The notes below the pieces were generated by a model that was not told where the DNA came from, did not search any database, and worked only from the letters and a program-made list of their open reading frames with translations. A stretch of 64,000 nucleotides of DNA from Anolis sagrei. Lineage: Eukaryota > Chordata > Lepidosauria > Squamata > Anolidae. The stretch spans positions 104,447,057 through 104,511,056 of the forward strand of contig NC_090024.1 in NCBI RefSeq assembly GCF_037176765.1. Reading direction: 5' to 3'. The position numbers and the translations under genes were made by a program. Position 1 is the stretch's first letter; every line of letters begins with the position of its first letter. Shown piece by piece: positions 25,801 to 37,800 of the stretch.

Positions 25801-28800
25801 TTTATTTTATATGTGAATGACTTATGGCCTAAGCATTAATAAATAACTTACTATAATGTCTTCTGCTTATACTTCTGCACTTTGTGGTTCTTCTGAATTA
25901 TTTAAAAATCACATCTAAGTTTATTTTATTTTTGTATCTTTATCCTTCTCTCTCTATGGCTATGGTAGTTGTTTTTAGTTTCACTTCAATCATTCTAGTG
26001 ACAATCGGGGACGGAGAAGTTTGGCCCTCTGAGATGTTTTAGTCTGGAGCTACTGCATAGTCCTTTACCATTTTCCATTGTGGCTGGGGCTCCCCCTGTT
26101 GTAAATGAACTGTATATTTGCCATTTTTTTCATCTTCCTAGTTTGTCTGAAGGGAACTAGCATTTAAGAATATTGAGTGTGAGTGTGTGCGTTTGTCCAA
26201 AATAAAACTTTTTGTATTTCATCTCTGTATCATACCTCAAAACCCCCTTCAAAGTGTCAAGAAATGTAGATTAATTTGTTAATAATTGCTTTGCCTAAAT
26301 ATCACATAAATGGGGGCAGGAAATAATCTCATCCCTCTCTGTGTGTTTTCTGGTAATGAATAATTATTACATTTTTTCATGCTAGACTCTGAGGGTTTTT
26401 GGGGTTTTTTTTAAAAGGGAGATATGTGAGCTTAATATTAAGACATTGTGATGTAGATTCACAGGTTAATGGTTAATTGGCAATTAGGAATGGTATATTA
26501 TCTAAAATTGTAGTTTTCCCCAATAGGTCTCCAACTATGGCTGGTGGACTCTTTGCAGTCAATAAGAATTACTTCGGCTATCTTGGCTCTTATGACACAG
26601 GGATGGAAGTCTGGGGAGGAGAAAACCTTGAATTTTCATTTAGGGTAAGTAATATTATTAGACGTTTTACTTAGAAATAACAAAACTTATGCATTATGCA
26701 CTGTTTGTTCCGTATGCTTCCTGCAAGTGGAAATGGTAAAGTCTTATTGTAGATATTACGTATAGATTTTTGAAATTATAGATATTAATAAAAATGTATC
26801 TAGGTGAAAATTTAGTAAATTTTGCATACTTTTGATTGTTGGGGGCATAAAATTGTACATAATGGTGATTTAGGCAACCTCCAAAAATTCAGCACAGAAA
26901 ATAGTGCTAATTGTACAAAAGATTGTGTATTATACCAAAAAACAACAACAAAAAAACAAAAAATTGAAAATATATCTCCGTGTTTGACTACCTTCTAATG
27001 GAATGTTTCTATTTTAAGACCCTCCACTTACTGAGGACAAGAAATTTTGTAAACATTACTTACAATCCCATTTTTATTATGAATCTAAAATGTGTTTCAA
27101 GCATTGCATATGGCTTGGCTGTCTACAGCTAAGAAGTTCATAGAATTATAGAGTTGGAAGATACCACAAGGGCCATCCAGTCCAACCCCCTGCTGTCAGG
27201 AATAGTTCTAACATTATATTATAATAGATCAGGATATTGATTCACACCAAGCAATCTGCAGGGCTAAAATGGTCAGTAAAGCAGCTTTGTCTGACTCCTC
27301 TAACAGTGCTTCCAAATTATAAACAAAGTAAAAAACATTTACCGCAGTTTACTTTATAGGAAAAAATAGTGCGCACAAAACATTGTTAAAGATAATGCAT
27401 TGGTTTCATTAAATTAAAATGTGGTGTATGCAAGCCTGCAGGGGCAGTTTAGGGATTCGAACCACCCCTGAAATTTTTCAGGTAAAAAACTGATTTACTC
27501 ATTAATTTTAACTGGTTAACCAAATCCCCATGCCAAGTATATGAAAAACAAAAATTAGAGTTCTTCCAGAACTGCAAGCACTATCTCAATCAAATTGTGA
27601 TTATTCACATTGTCATTGCCTACCTTTCTACCAATTTACATTGCAATAACAGCAATAGCTGACATAATGGAAGTGACCAAGTTGGTCTACCTGCAGCTGG
27701 CAGGCAAAGTCTAAGGCACACGGTGGAGTGAGTGGATTTGACCTGGATTGCAGATGGAAACTGAGGTGTCTCCCACTGGTTCATCTAATCCAAGTGCTGC
27801 CAAAGAAACCATGGAACAAGAGCAAAGAGAAGAAGCTGTGCGGTTCTTAGACCTTGGACTTTATATGAACAAATCTGTTTCTGATAACCAAGTGAAAGCT
27901 CAGTTAGTGCAAAATCCTTGGACACCATTGCCAGGATATGTATATTCTGTGGATAAGAAGGGGCACCTAAGTTTTCTATCCCAATGGTTCAGCAGATTTC
28001 CCTGTTTGGTCTACTTGTTTCATCTACATGGTGCACTCCATAAGAACGTTGTGGTGTTCGGAGGAGAAGTTGGGGGTAAAGGTGGTCACCAAAAGCTTAG
28101 TGAATTGGTTGCTAAACCATTTGTGTGATGGACAAATGCAATAGAAGTCTTTAATAGACACCACCAAACAGTACCATCAGAACAACTTGTGCATGGCTGA
28201 AAACGTCTTGCAAAATAACAGTGGAAAACCTCTTGATGTAACCCATCATAGTGATAAAGGAAACACAAAGAAAGCAGAAAAACAGAAATAAACTTCTGCC
28301 AGTTGTAGAAACAATTGTCCTTTGTGGCCAACAAAAACTGACTTAAAGAGGGAGCAATGATTCTGAACCTTTGCATAATGATGGTAATTTCAAGGCTTTG
28401 TTGAGATCTCATGCCAGATCAAAAGACACTGACCTGAAAAGTCATCGGGGGGGGGGGGGGGGGGCTGGCTATGGGCGTGGGTTTTTGGAAGAGAATCCTT
28501 TAGTTTTGTGGACAATGCAACATCCAGCAATAAGTGTGTTTGAGTCATAAGAGTTAAATCCTTTCTTCTGAATAATGACATTGACTGTTAATCACTTTTG
28601 AAAACAGCATCTATCATGATTCAGAAGAAAGGTTTTCACTCTTTGCAGGAGAAGGTTTACAGACGTTCTGCTATTTTTCTATTAATCATATAGGAAATAT
28701 AAAAGACATAAAAACTGCAACAGTATTATGGAGGTAAACACAAACAAATAAAAAATTGTAATAGTGTTGAAAATTATTATGAATGGGCAACAGTTGCAAC

Positions 28801-31800
28801 AGTTTTTCTGTTTCCCACCTGTTGACAACCATGGCAAAATATACCAAAATATAGCAGTCTTGTTGAGACTACAGAAATACCTATGCAGGTGTTCACCTGT
28901 GTGGCTAAATTAAAGATATGTAGGAGACAAGGATAAACATTTTCAACTTGTGGGTCCCCAATTTTTTTGGCCTTCAATTCCCAGAAATCCTAACAGCTGG
29001 TAAACTGGCTGGGAGTTGGTTGTAGGCCAAAACACCTGGGGACCTACAGGTTGAAAACCACTGATCTGCTTGCATTCACCTGAATGCTTTTAAAGCCTCT
29101 ATGCCAGTGGTTCTCAACCTGTGGGTCCCCAGGTGTTTTGGCCTACAATTCCCAGAAATTCCAGCCAGTTTACCAGCTGTTAAGATTTCTGGGAGTTGAA
29201 GACCAAAACATCTGGGGACCCAAAGGCAGAGAACCACTGCTCTGTGCAGACAGGAATTGTGATAAGACTGAGTTTCCAATTACTTAAGTGACTCTGTATA
29301 CCTGGATGCAGGTAGAAACCATTTGATGAGCTTCCTGTTCCACAGGGGAATTTTTTTTGTGGAGCCTACACATGCAGGGATATCACATGTGCTGCCCTGC
29401 CTCCTTACAGCAGTCTGGAGTTCTTTCAGAAGCTGAATCTAAATCTCAAGCCATTTCAAAGAAAACTGGTGCATGCTGTAATTCTTCAATCTAATATCAC
29501 AAACTTTAATTTCATACTCTTTGATCTTTATATAGTATCTAATTGAATGGATCTAAAGCACAAATGAGCCAATAATTATTTAATGATGTGAAATGCCCCA
29601 GCAGCTTCTTCTTTCCTCTTATCTGAAGTGTCCTCCACAGCCACCTGCTGACTTGTATATAAAATACGTGCCACTGAACTTACTAATTGCATTTTTTGTA
29701 AAGGCATTAAATGGTTGTGCCCATCTGTCCTTGTCCTAGCTTTTTTAAAAGTTAGGGCCAGTTAATGTCTTCTTAGAGACCTGTGGAAACTTACAGAAAG
29801 GAGTGCCTGTACTATTAATCTCTAGATCTTTTGTAAAAGTTGGCAGGTTCCAAATGCCTCAGGAAATAAAGTAATACTGGTATGGTATGTTACCAAAAAG
29901 AATCATGCAAAGCTGTTGACATGAGGTACTAGTATCGGAGTGTGTAAAAAAGGGTTAAGAATAGGAATTGTTTGACACTGAATGTTGTTGGATAGCAACT
30001 CCCAGAACTGATCACCACTGACTATTCTGGCAGGGGCTGCTGGGATTTTTTGTCCAACACTGTCTGAACAGCTCCCATGCTTGGCTTAACAGAACAAAAT
30101 TAGTGTTGGTTTTCACATCACCAAACTATTTGGTGTATATGTATGTGCATGCATATAAAATGCATTTTGAAACACACACAAAGTTGAAAAATCTGTACAT
30201 ACTGTATTAACACAAAACTGCTGTTAGTCAAAAGTGGTAACAAGCACATTAAAAACTTTTTGTTAAGCAGGTTTGGACTGCAGGTGTCTACTCAACTTCC
30301 CAGGCTTCTGACGATACAATAAATCAATGTGCTCATCCACTCTTTAGTGTCTCTTATGTTCTGCATTGGCTATTGTGGTTTTACAGCTGTCGTTAAATAG
30401 TTTAGTGTTTAAATTTATTTATTTTTTGTCATGTCAGGAGCAACTTGAGAAACTGCAAGTCGCTACTGGTGTGAGAGCATTGGCCGTCTGCAAGGACGTT
30501 GCCCAGGGGACGCCTGGATGATTTGATGTTTTTTTCATCCTTGTGGGAGGCTTCTCTCATGTCCCCACATGAGGTGCCGGAGCTGATAGAGGGAGCTCAT
30601 CCGCCTCTCACCAGATTCGAACCTGCGACCTATCTGTCTTCAGTTCTTCTGGCACAGGGGTTTAACCCACTGCGCCACCGAGGGCTCCTGTGTTTAAATC
30701 AACCCATGGGATAGATTAACAAGAAGCAATTAACAAACTGAACAGAAAAAAGCTTTTCAAGCAATAATTTTCAGTTTTTGCCTTTTTCAGTTCCTAAAAA
30801 TAAAGCTAAGCTATATACAAGGTGGAAGTGTAAAACACTGTGTCTTTAGTGGATGATTATAATATCATCTGAGCTGAAGCCATGTTGTTGTATTAGGGTT
30901 TTAAGTTTATATATCCATAAATTCTCCCTTTTATCCAATATCCCTAAAGGCCAAGGCACTTCAATACTAAACAAGGAAATATTGGAGATGCTGTGATGTT
31001 CAGAGAAGATATATACTGTGTATACATTGTTATTAACTGTATTCTTCTGAGATCCAGAACAAACTTTGGAGAATTGCTATTTGCTTTTAATCAAACAAGT
31101 ATATATGTATCTCATAGACATACTTGTATTTTTGTTTTTGTTTAGATCTGGCAATGTGGAGGAAGTCTTGAAATTCATCCTTGTTCTCATGTAGGGCATG
31201 TTTTCCCTAAGCAAGCTCCCTATTCACGGGCAAAGGCTTTGGCTAACTCTGTCCGTGCTGCAGAAGTGTGGATGGATTCATACAAAGAGATTTATTACCA
31301 CAGAAATCCACACGCACGCATGGTAAGCTTATTGTTGAGTGCACAAGCATAAAATATAGAGCCTTTCTTTGTGGGACCTACTACCTAAATTTTGAATCTA
31401 GGCAGAAGAAAGGAATAGGCAAGGCAATTTTACAAGGCACAGCTTTACAGATAAGTTTTCAGACATGCAGAGAACAGAGCCTCAAATTTTCTTTTTTTCA
31501 GTTATTTCAATAGCATATTTATTACTGTTTAGCTGTAAAAATGCTTGAGAGTTAAATCTTTGAAAATCTGGAGCCAGATAGATCATTGAACAAGCTTTCT
31601 AGAATTGAGACTTGCATATCCTCTACCATTTCTGAAGACCTGCGTGAAGCAGGTAATGTATTTAGTCCCTGCATTTCTAAGCAGAGGCTAAGAGACACTC
31701 TAGTCAGTGTCAACAACTGGAATGAATGGACTAATGACCTGAGGCATTGGTTTAAGACAATTTCTATGTTTCTATGACCAGCAAAATCAGAATATATTAT

Positions 31801-34800
31801 GTAGAATATCATGAACTAACAAGAAGTGAATAGATATCCTTGAAAACTCATCATCAAATAAATAGTTAGTCTTCAAGGTGCTACTAAATTTTTATCTAGT
31901 AGTTTTTCTACTACTGTTCTTTTACTATGGAGTTATTGTTATTAGGAACCCTATGGAGATGTGACAGAAAGAAGACTGCTTCGAGAAAAGCTGAAATGCA
32001 AGGACTTTAAATGGTACTTGGATAATATTTACCCTGAACTCCATGTGCCAGAGGATAGGTCTGGATACTTTGGGATGGTAAGTAAAATGCTCCTTTAAAA
32101 GTTAGTTTCAACCATTTCCAAGTCTCGTTTCTCTGTTCTCTTCTGGATTTCGCGGACAAGCAGGAATTATTGAATCATTCGATTTGTTTTATTTATCTCA
32201 AGTAGAGTAAAGGTGTGTAAAAAATGAAGTTACTATGCTAGTCTTTTGTTAATATTACTGAAATAGGAATAAGGACATCTATTGTCATGAAGTTTGGTCT
32301 CCCATGGAAACAAAATTCTGGACTAAAATCATAGAAGTGAATCCCAACAGTGAAATTGGAAGGAGCTGAAAGAATTCGCAAAAGGAAAAATGAGTTGGCA
32401 TTTGCTTCTGTGGTGTTGTGGCGGTTGAGATTGGAAGGGGAAAGAACGGCCAAGAAATTCTGATAGTCATAAGTGTAGATCATAGAGTTGGAAGAAACCT
32501 TATGGCCCACTGAGTCCAACCCCCTGCTCAATGCATAATCTCCAGCTAAGGCATCTCTGGCAGGTAGCTGTCCAGTCCCATGACGTTCAGAGAAGGAGAC
32601 TCCAAGAGAGATTAGAACCTTCTCACCCAGATGGAGATAATATGTTATGATATCAGTGGTCCTCAGACTTTGTTCCTCTCGATGTTATAGATTCAGAATC
32701 CCTAAATGTTAGTCAAGTTGGATGGGAGTTGATACCCCTAAAGGACTGAAGTTTGAGAACCACTGGGCAAATGACCTATTATCCATTATTTGTAGTAGTA
32801 AGGACAGACAGTTCTTGCTGAGGCAACAAGGCCCTGGGACTTTTTCTATTAAGAAAAATGAAATTTCCTTCATTATTCATTACAAAATTACACTCACATG
32901 GTGCTGTCCAAATGTGCTGTGCAATAGTGCTCTGTGGGAACTCCCCCCCCCCCAAGAATTAATAGACTGATTTCCCAATGCCCTAAAGCTAAGTAAAACC
33001 TCTCTCTAAATTATTTCTTTTGTTTTGTTTCTTTAAAGAAAATTCGATGTGTGCCTCTCCCACAGAGTAGATTTTGTTTAAAAGATTTTTTTTATAGAAA
33101 TAAGCCAGTTTGAGACAGGATGTGAAGGCTAGCTACAGTTCCTATTGGGTTTCAAGGGGAAACATTTGAAGGGGAAAGCGTAACACTTTACTCTTGTGAA
33201 ATTAAGAAGGGTAACAGTAATGTCCTCGTAAAAGGCTGGGAAATGAGAAATTCAGCATATTTCTTTTTTCCAATAAAGCTCCAAACTATTTTAGACATCT
33301 ACAGAGGTATAGGTTAGGATTTCTACAGCAATAATGAGAAGACATAATGAGAAGACAGGAAAGCTTAGAGAAGACAATGATGCTGGGGAAAATGGAAGGA
33401 AAAAGGAAGAGGGGCTGACCAAGGGCAAGATGGATGGATAGCATCCTTGAAGTGACTGGCTTGACCTTGAGGGAGCTGGAGGTGGTGATGGCCGACAGGG
33501 AGCTCTGGCGTTGGCCGGTCCATGAGGTCACGAAGAGTCAAAAGTGACTGAACGAATGAATAACAATAAAAACAGCAATACAATAAGAGTATTTTGGTGT
33601 TTTTAATTATTTTCTTTCAAAGCTGATATTCTTCAAGAATGCATGGTTATGACTTTCCTAATTTTTTCTTTCCTGGGAGAGAAAAAGTAATCTTTCCTTT
33701 TTATAACATGTACTTTCTTATACTGTAGAGCAGTGGTTCCCAATCTTTTTTTCTGACCAGGCATCACTCCCCAACCTTAGTACCAAAAGCATTACGAATC
33801 AGTTTTTCGTCAACTTTAAATTTGGTTGGGTTATTTAGGGTGCTGATTCAGAAAATTGCATTGGATAGACTACATTTGCTCTAGTTTCTGATACAGAAAT
33901 ATGCCATCCAGTAGTCACCATCTGCTTGCTCATAGAAAGCCATATTTAATGAACCTTGGCATTATAAGAGGGTTTTGTGAGACCAGTTAGTCTCATTGCA
34001 ATGGTGTAGTAATAGTGAGGCCACGGCTATATTTTAGATCTTGCGAACCACTGGTGGTCCATGGACCACCAGTTGGGAACCACTGCTGTATAGCAAACCA
34101 CATAGTTCTCTGTTCTTAAACTGTAATGCAGTGGTGGTGAAACTTTGGCACTCTCCTAAAATGTGCACCATTGCCTGCCCCCTGCTTGCCATCCCATCAT
34201 CCTGTCCCTGCTTGCTCACCCGTTTGCCTGCCCCCTTGCTCACCCGACTCTCACTTGCCAACCTTCTCACCATCCCACCTCCACTCGCTTGCCCATTTGC
34301 CAGCCTCCTCACTTGCCCGCAGCCTCCCCATTTGCCCGCCCACCCACTTACTCTCCACCCTTGCTTGCCACTCTGCTTGCCACCCTCCAAGTACCAAGTG
34401 CCCCTCCCCCCAGTTTGGGTTTGCCATCACTGCTATAGGATAACTTGTATTCTGGAGGTCTGTATGCACATACCTTGCACAATCAGCTGCAAAGAAATAG
34501 CATTATGAGGTAAGCATTTTGGAGACATCTTCTACAAGGAGGACCCCAAATATTTTTCTCTAAAGGACAAGTTCTATATTAGGAAAAGTGACAATGACTC
34601 ATCCAAGCCAAAGATTATCTGTATCTTAACAGAAGTGAAACTCAGCTCCCAAAAACCAAGAAGGGAGAGGTGGGTAGTTTTTGTGAACTTCTGTCTGCAT
34701 TCGGAGAGCTGAGTGGGGAATCAGCCTTGACAGATTCCATTGGGGAATAATCATACAAATTGCTTTAGAGTTATTAGAATGCATATGAATGCATGTGAAG

Positions 34801-37800
34801 CCCTATGGAAATCCTAAGTGGTAGTGTTTGATAATTCAGTGATGAGCAAATTCATTTGTAGCTATTAAATTCTGAACTAAGAAAGCTGTGCTGGATCTGC
34901 TCGAGGTTTTCTCTAATCCAGCATCTATTTCGAGCCATGGCAAGCCCACAAACAAGCTCCATATTACTTCTCAGCAATGTATATGTTGTAGAGCACAATA
35001 AAACATCTGGTTCATCCTGTGCAATCATATTATGCAAAGTCATTTAATATAGATTTCCCAATGAAAGGTCATATCTAATGAATGTATCGCGCTAATGTAG
35101 TGCTGCAGAAAAGGACGCTTATTTTTTCTTGGAAATTCTCACTTATTGCACATGTTCTACCATATTAAGGTGGAAGAGAGTATAGACCGCAGTCGGTGGG
35201 CAATGCCTGTACATTGACTACAATTCCTATATAGATCTAATTTAGTAGTGCGTATAACATAGTATAACGTAGTAATTGGCTAACAAATGTTGCTGTGGTG
35301 GAATTCTTCTTGCTAAAAGGATTCCTGTGCAGTTTTCTCAGAATTGCCTTTTTTCTAGTTGTATCTAGCCCAACCATGTTTGCCCCACATTATCTTTCTG
35401 GTTTTATGTGTGCTTGACCAATTTTTGTTCTGTGAAATTCCACACTTCTGCTGCTTCTATGCATTTCCTTGAAGGGAAAATTACTTTTGGTTTTATGTAG
35501 CTCTTCAGCTTGATGTTTGAATTCAAAACAAAAGGGCACCATCATAGTGAAATTATTTTTATTCATTTGTTTTTTATTGAGAAGTAGTATATTTGTAATG
35601 CATATTTCTTCCCAGCAAAGTAGCACATAAATCTTGGCTGTGTTCCCAATAGACATGAAATGACAGCATGTAATTGTGATATACTCTTGCTAAGGAACTA
35701 TGACACACCGTCAGTTACTTGATGATAAAATAGTAAGTATATATTATTCAGAAAATGTAAAAAATCGCAGCATTTTTCTACACTTTGAATTCTTAAAATA
35801 GATCATGCAAAATTATCATATTATAGAAGCAATTCATAGATCCAACTGAGTGCATTTTGACCACTTCCTTAGTAGATTGAATGTGAAAGTTGAAACTCAG
35901 TTACAGATCACACTTGAGAATTTTGCCCAGTCCAAAGAACAGTCAACTTGGCTTTAAAAGCTGCAGCATAGCTATTTGACTCTTAGGAGGAACTCATATA
36001 ATGTTCATAATGTGGATGTGCGAGCTGTTCTTAAGGGTAGGATCTAGCATTGTCATGCTAGCGGCTACTAACAATTATTCTTCCATCCATAGAAATGGAG
36101 AAAAGTGATGACTATTCTCTTTCCTTCATTCCTCTGTGCCCCCCTAAAACATGTTATAGAAAGCTGGGAATCTTTCTAAAACACCTTTTGAAGTGATAAA
36201 GAGGAAGGCAGGTGTAGGGAAGGGGAAGAAGTTCCTGTTGTGTTAGTGGACATGCGTGCAATATATTCAGTAGTGCTTCTAAGCAACTGTGTCATATTGT
36301 TTAAGTGTTCCTATTACTATTTCTTTTATGATACTGTTTTATACACTCATAAAGTAATACTTTCTAAAATGCAGTGACTGCTGAACTGCTTGTACTGTAA
36401 TGACCTTTTATTGCCTTTTAGCTAAAGAATAAAGGAATGACAAATTTTTGCTTTGACTACAATCCTCCCAATGATAATGACATAACTGGACATGTGGTCA
36501 TTTTATATCCATGTCATGGAATGGGGCAAAATCAGGTAATAAGTTATTTTCACTGCTGTGGAAGGAGGAAAATTGTTTTGAAAGCCTCTTGATAGAAAAA
36601 ACTATGTAAATGTTTTAAATATATATGGCTCTACTCCTGTACTTGAGATTAAGTGACAACTGTTGAGTTTATTTATTTATTTATTTATTTACAGTATTTA
36701 TATTCTGCCCTTCTCACCCCGCAGGGGACTCAGGGCGGATTACAATGTACACATATATGGCAAACATTCAATGCCAAAGACTCACAACAGATATAGACAA
36801 ACAGTCAGAGGCTATTTAACTTTTTCTGACCACCAGGAGAGCTGTCTCTTTCATTATGCATCTTTGACACTGATGAAGTATTGTCGAAGGCTTTCATGGC
36901 TGGAATCACTAGGTTCTTGTGGGTTTTTTCGGGCTATAGAGCCATGTTCTAGAGGCATTTCTCCTGACGTTTCGCCTGCATCTATGGCAAGCATCCTCAG
37001 AGGTGTGAGGTACTGATGAAGTACTTCTTCATTCCCCACATGCTTTCACTGGAGTGCTTTGCTGGAGTCTTTTTTTATGGCATCATAAATTTTGTTAAAT
37101 TAGCCTCCCCACACATAGGTGGCACCTAATTTTCCTACTTGACAGATGCAACTGTCTTTCGAGTTGCAAAGGTCGACAACAAGCTACACAATTGGTCAGA
37201 AGCTCATGCCTACCGGGGCTGGCTTCGAACTCATGACCTTGTGGTCAGAAGTGATCTTAATGCAGCTGACATTCAGACAGCTGCGCCACAGTTTACATAT
37301 GAATAGAATCATTCTTTAAACCACTTGTCCTTTTCTGACCATTTGATAAGTTTTGTTACTATTCACTTCCTTTTGCTTTCTTTTTTTATATAAAAGAGCA
37401 GCATTATGTGTCTGTTTTTCATATTTGTTTACCATATACTGTGCATCATAGATAGGTAGGTAGGTAGGTAGGTAGATAGATAGATCTCAAACAAGACAGA
37501 TCAGGGTTGAAATCTTGTAAATGTTGGTGGAATGATGAGTCCTTGTAGAAGTTTAAGCACAGCAGGTTATTCACCATCTGCAGCTGCCATAAATCTTGCC
37601 AACCAAAAGGTTGACAATTTGAAGCCAGGTCAGGGTGAGCTCCTGACCTTCAGCTCAGCTCCCCACCCACCTAGTGGATCAAAACCAGCAATATGAGTAG
37701 ATGAATAGGAACTACATTAAGCGAGGAGGTATTTTAGGCACAGCGTTTGGAAGAAAGTTTCCGAACAAAGAAAGCTCTTTAACAGGGAGATGGAGCAACA

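Larger units (their letters stand above)
17995..26526 (+). other. GALNT12 intron 4, unassigned parts
   Basis: The longest intron at 8.5 kb. 19141-19973, 20109-21849, 22312-23831 and 25216-26526 hold no recognised feature. A 118-codon frame at 23236-23589 matches nothing I know and has no splice or promoter context. Confidence 0.5.
26645..31145 (+). other. GALNT12 intron 5, unassigned parts
   Basis: Outside CR1, the decayed transposase, MITEs and the SINE, the stretches 26645-27138, 28467-28945, 29248-30404 and 30700-31145 show nothing recognised. Confidence 0.5.
32078..36421 (+). other. GALNT12 intron 7, unassigned parts
   Basis: Outside CR1, BovB and the two hAT elements, the stretches 32646-33339 and 34431-36421 are unique-looking AT-rich DNA with nothing recognised. 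Confidence 0.5.

Noticed and set aside
34041-34508. Overlapping Pro/Leu/Cys-rich frames of 72-155 codons
   Set aside because: They come from a C-rich minisatellite within a hAT-like element.
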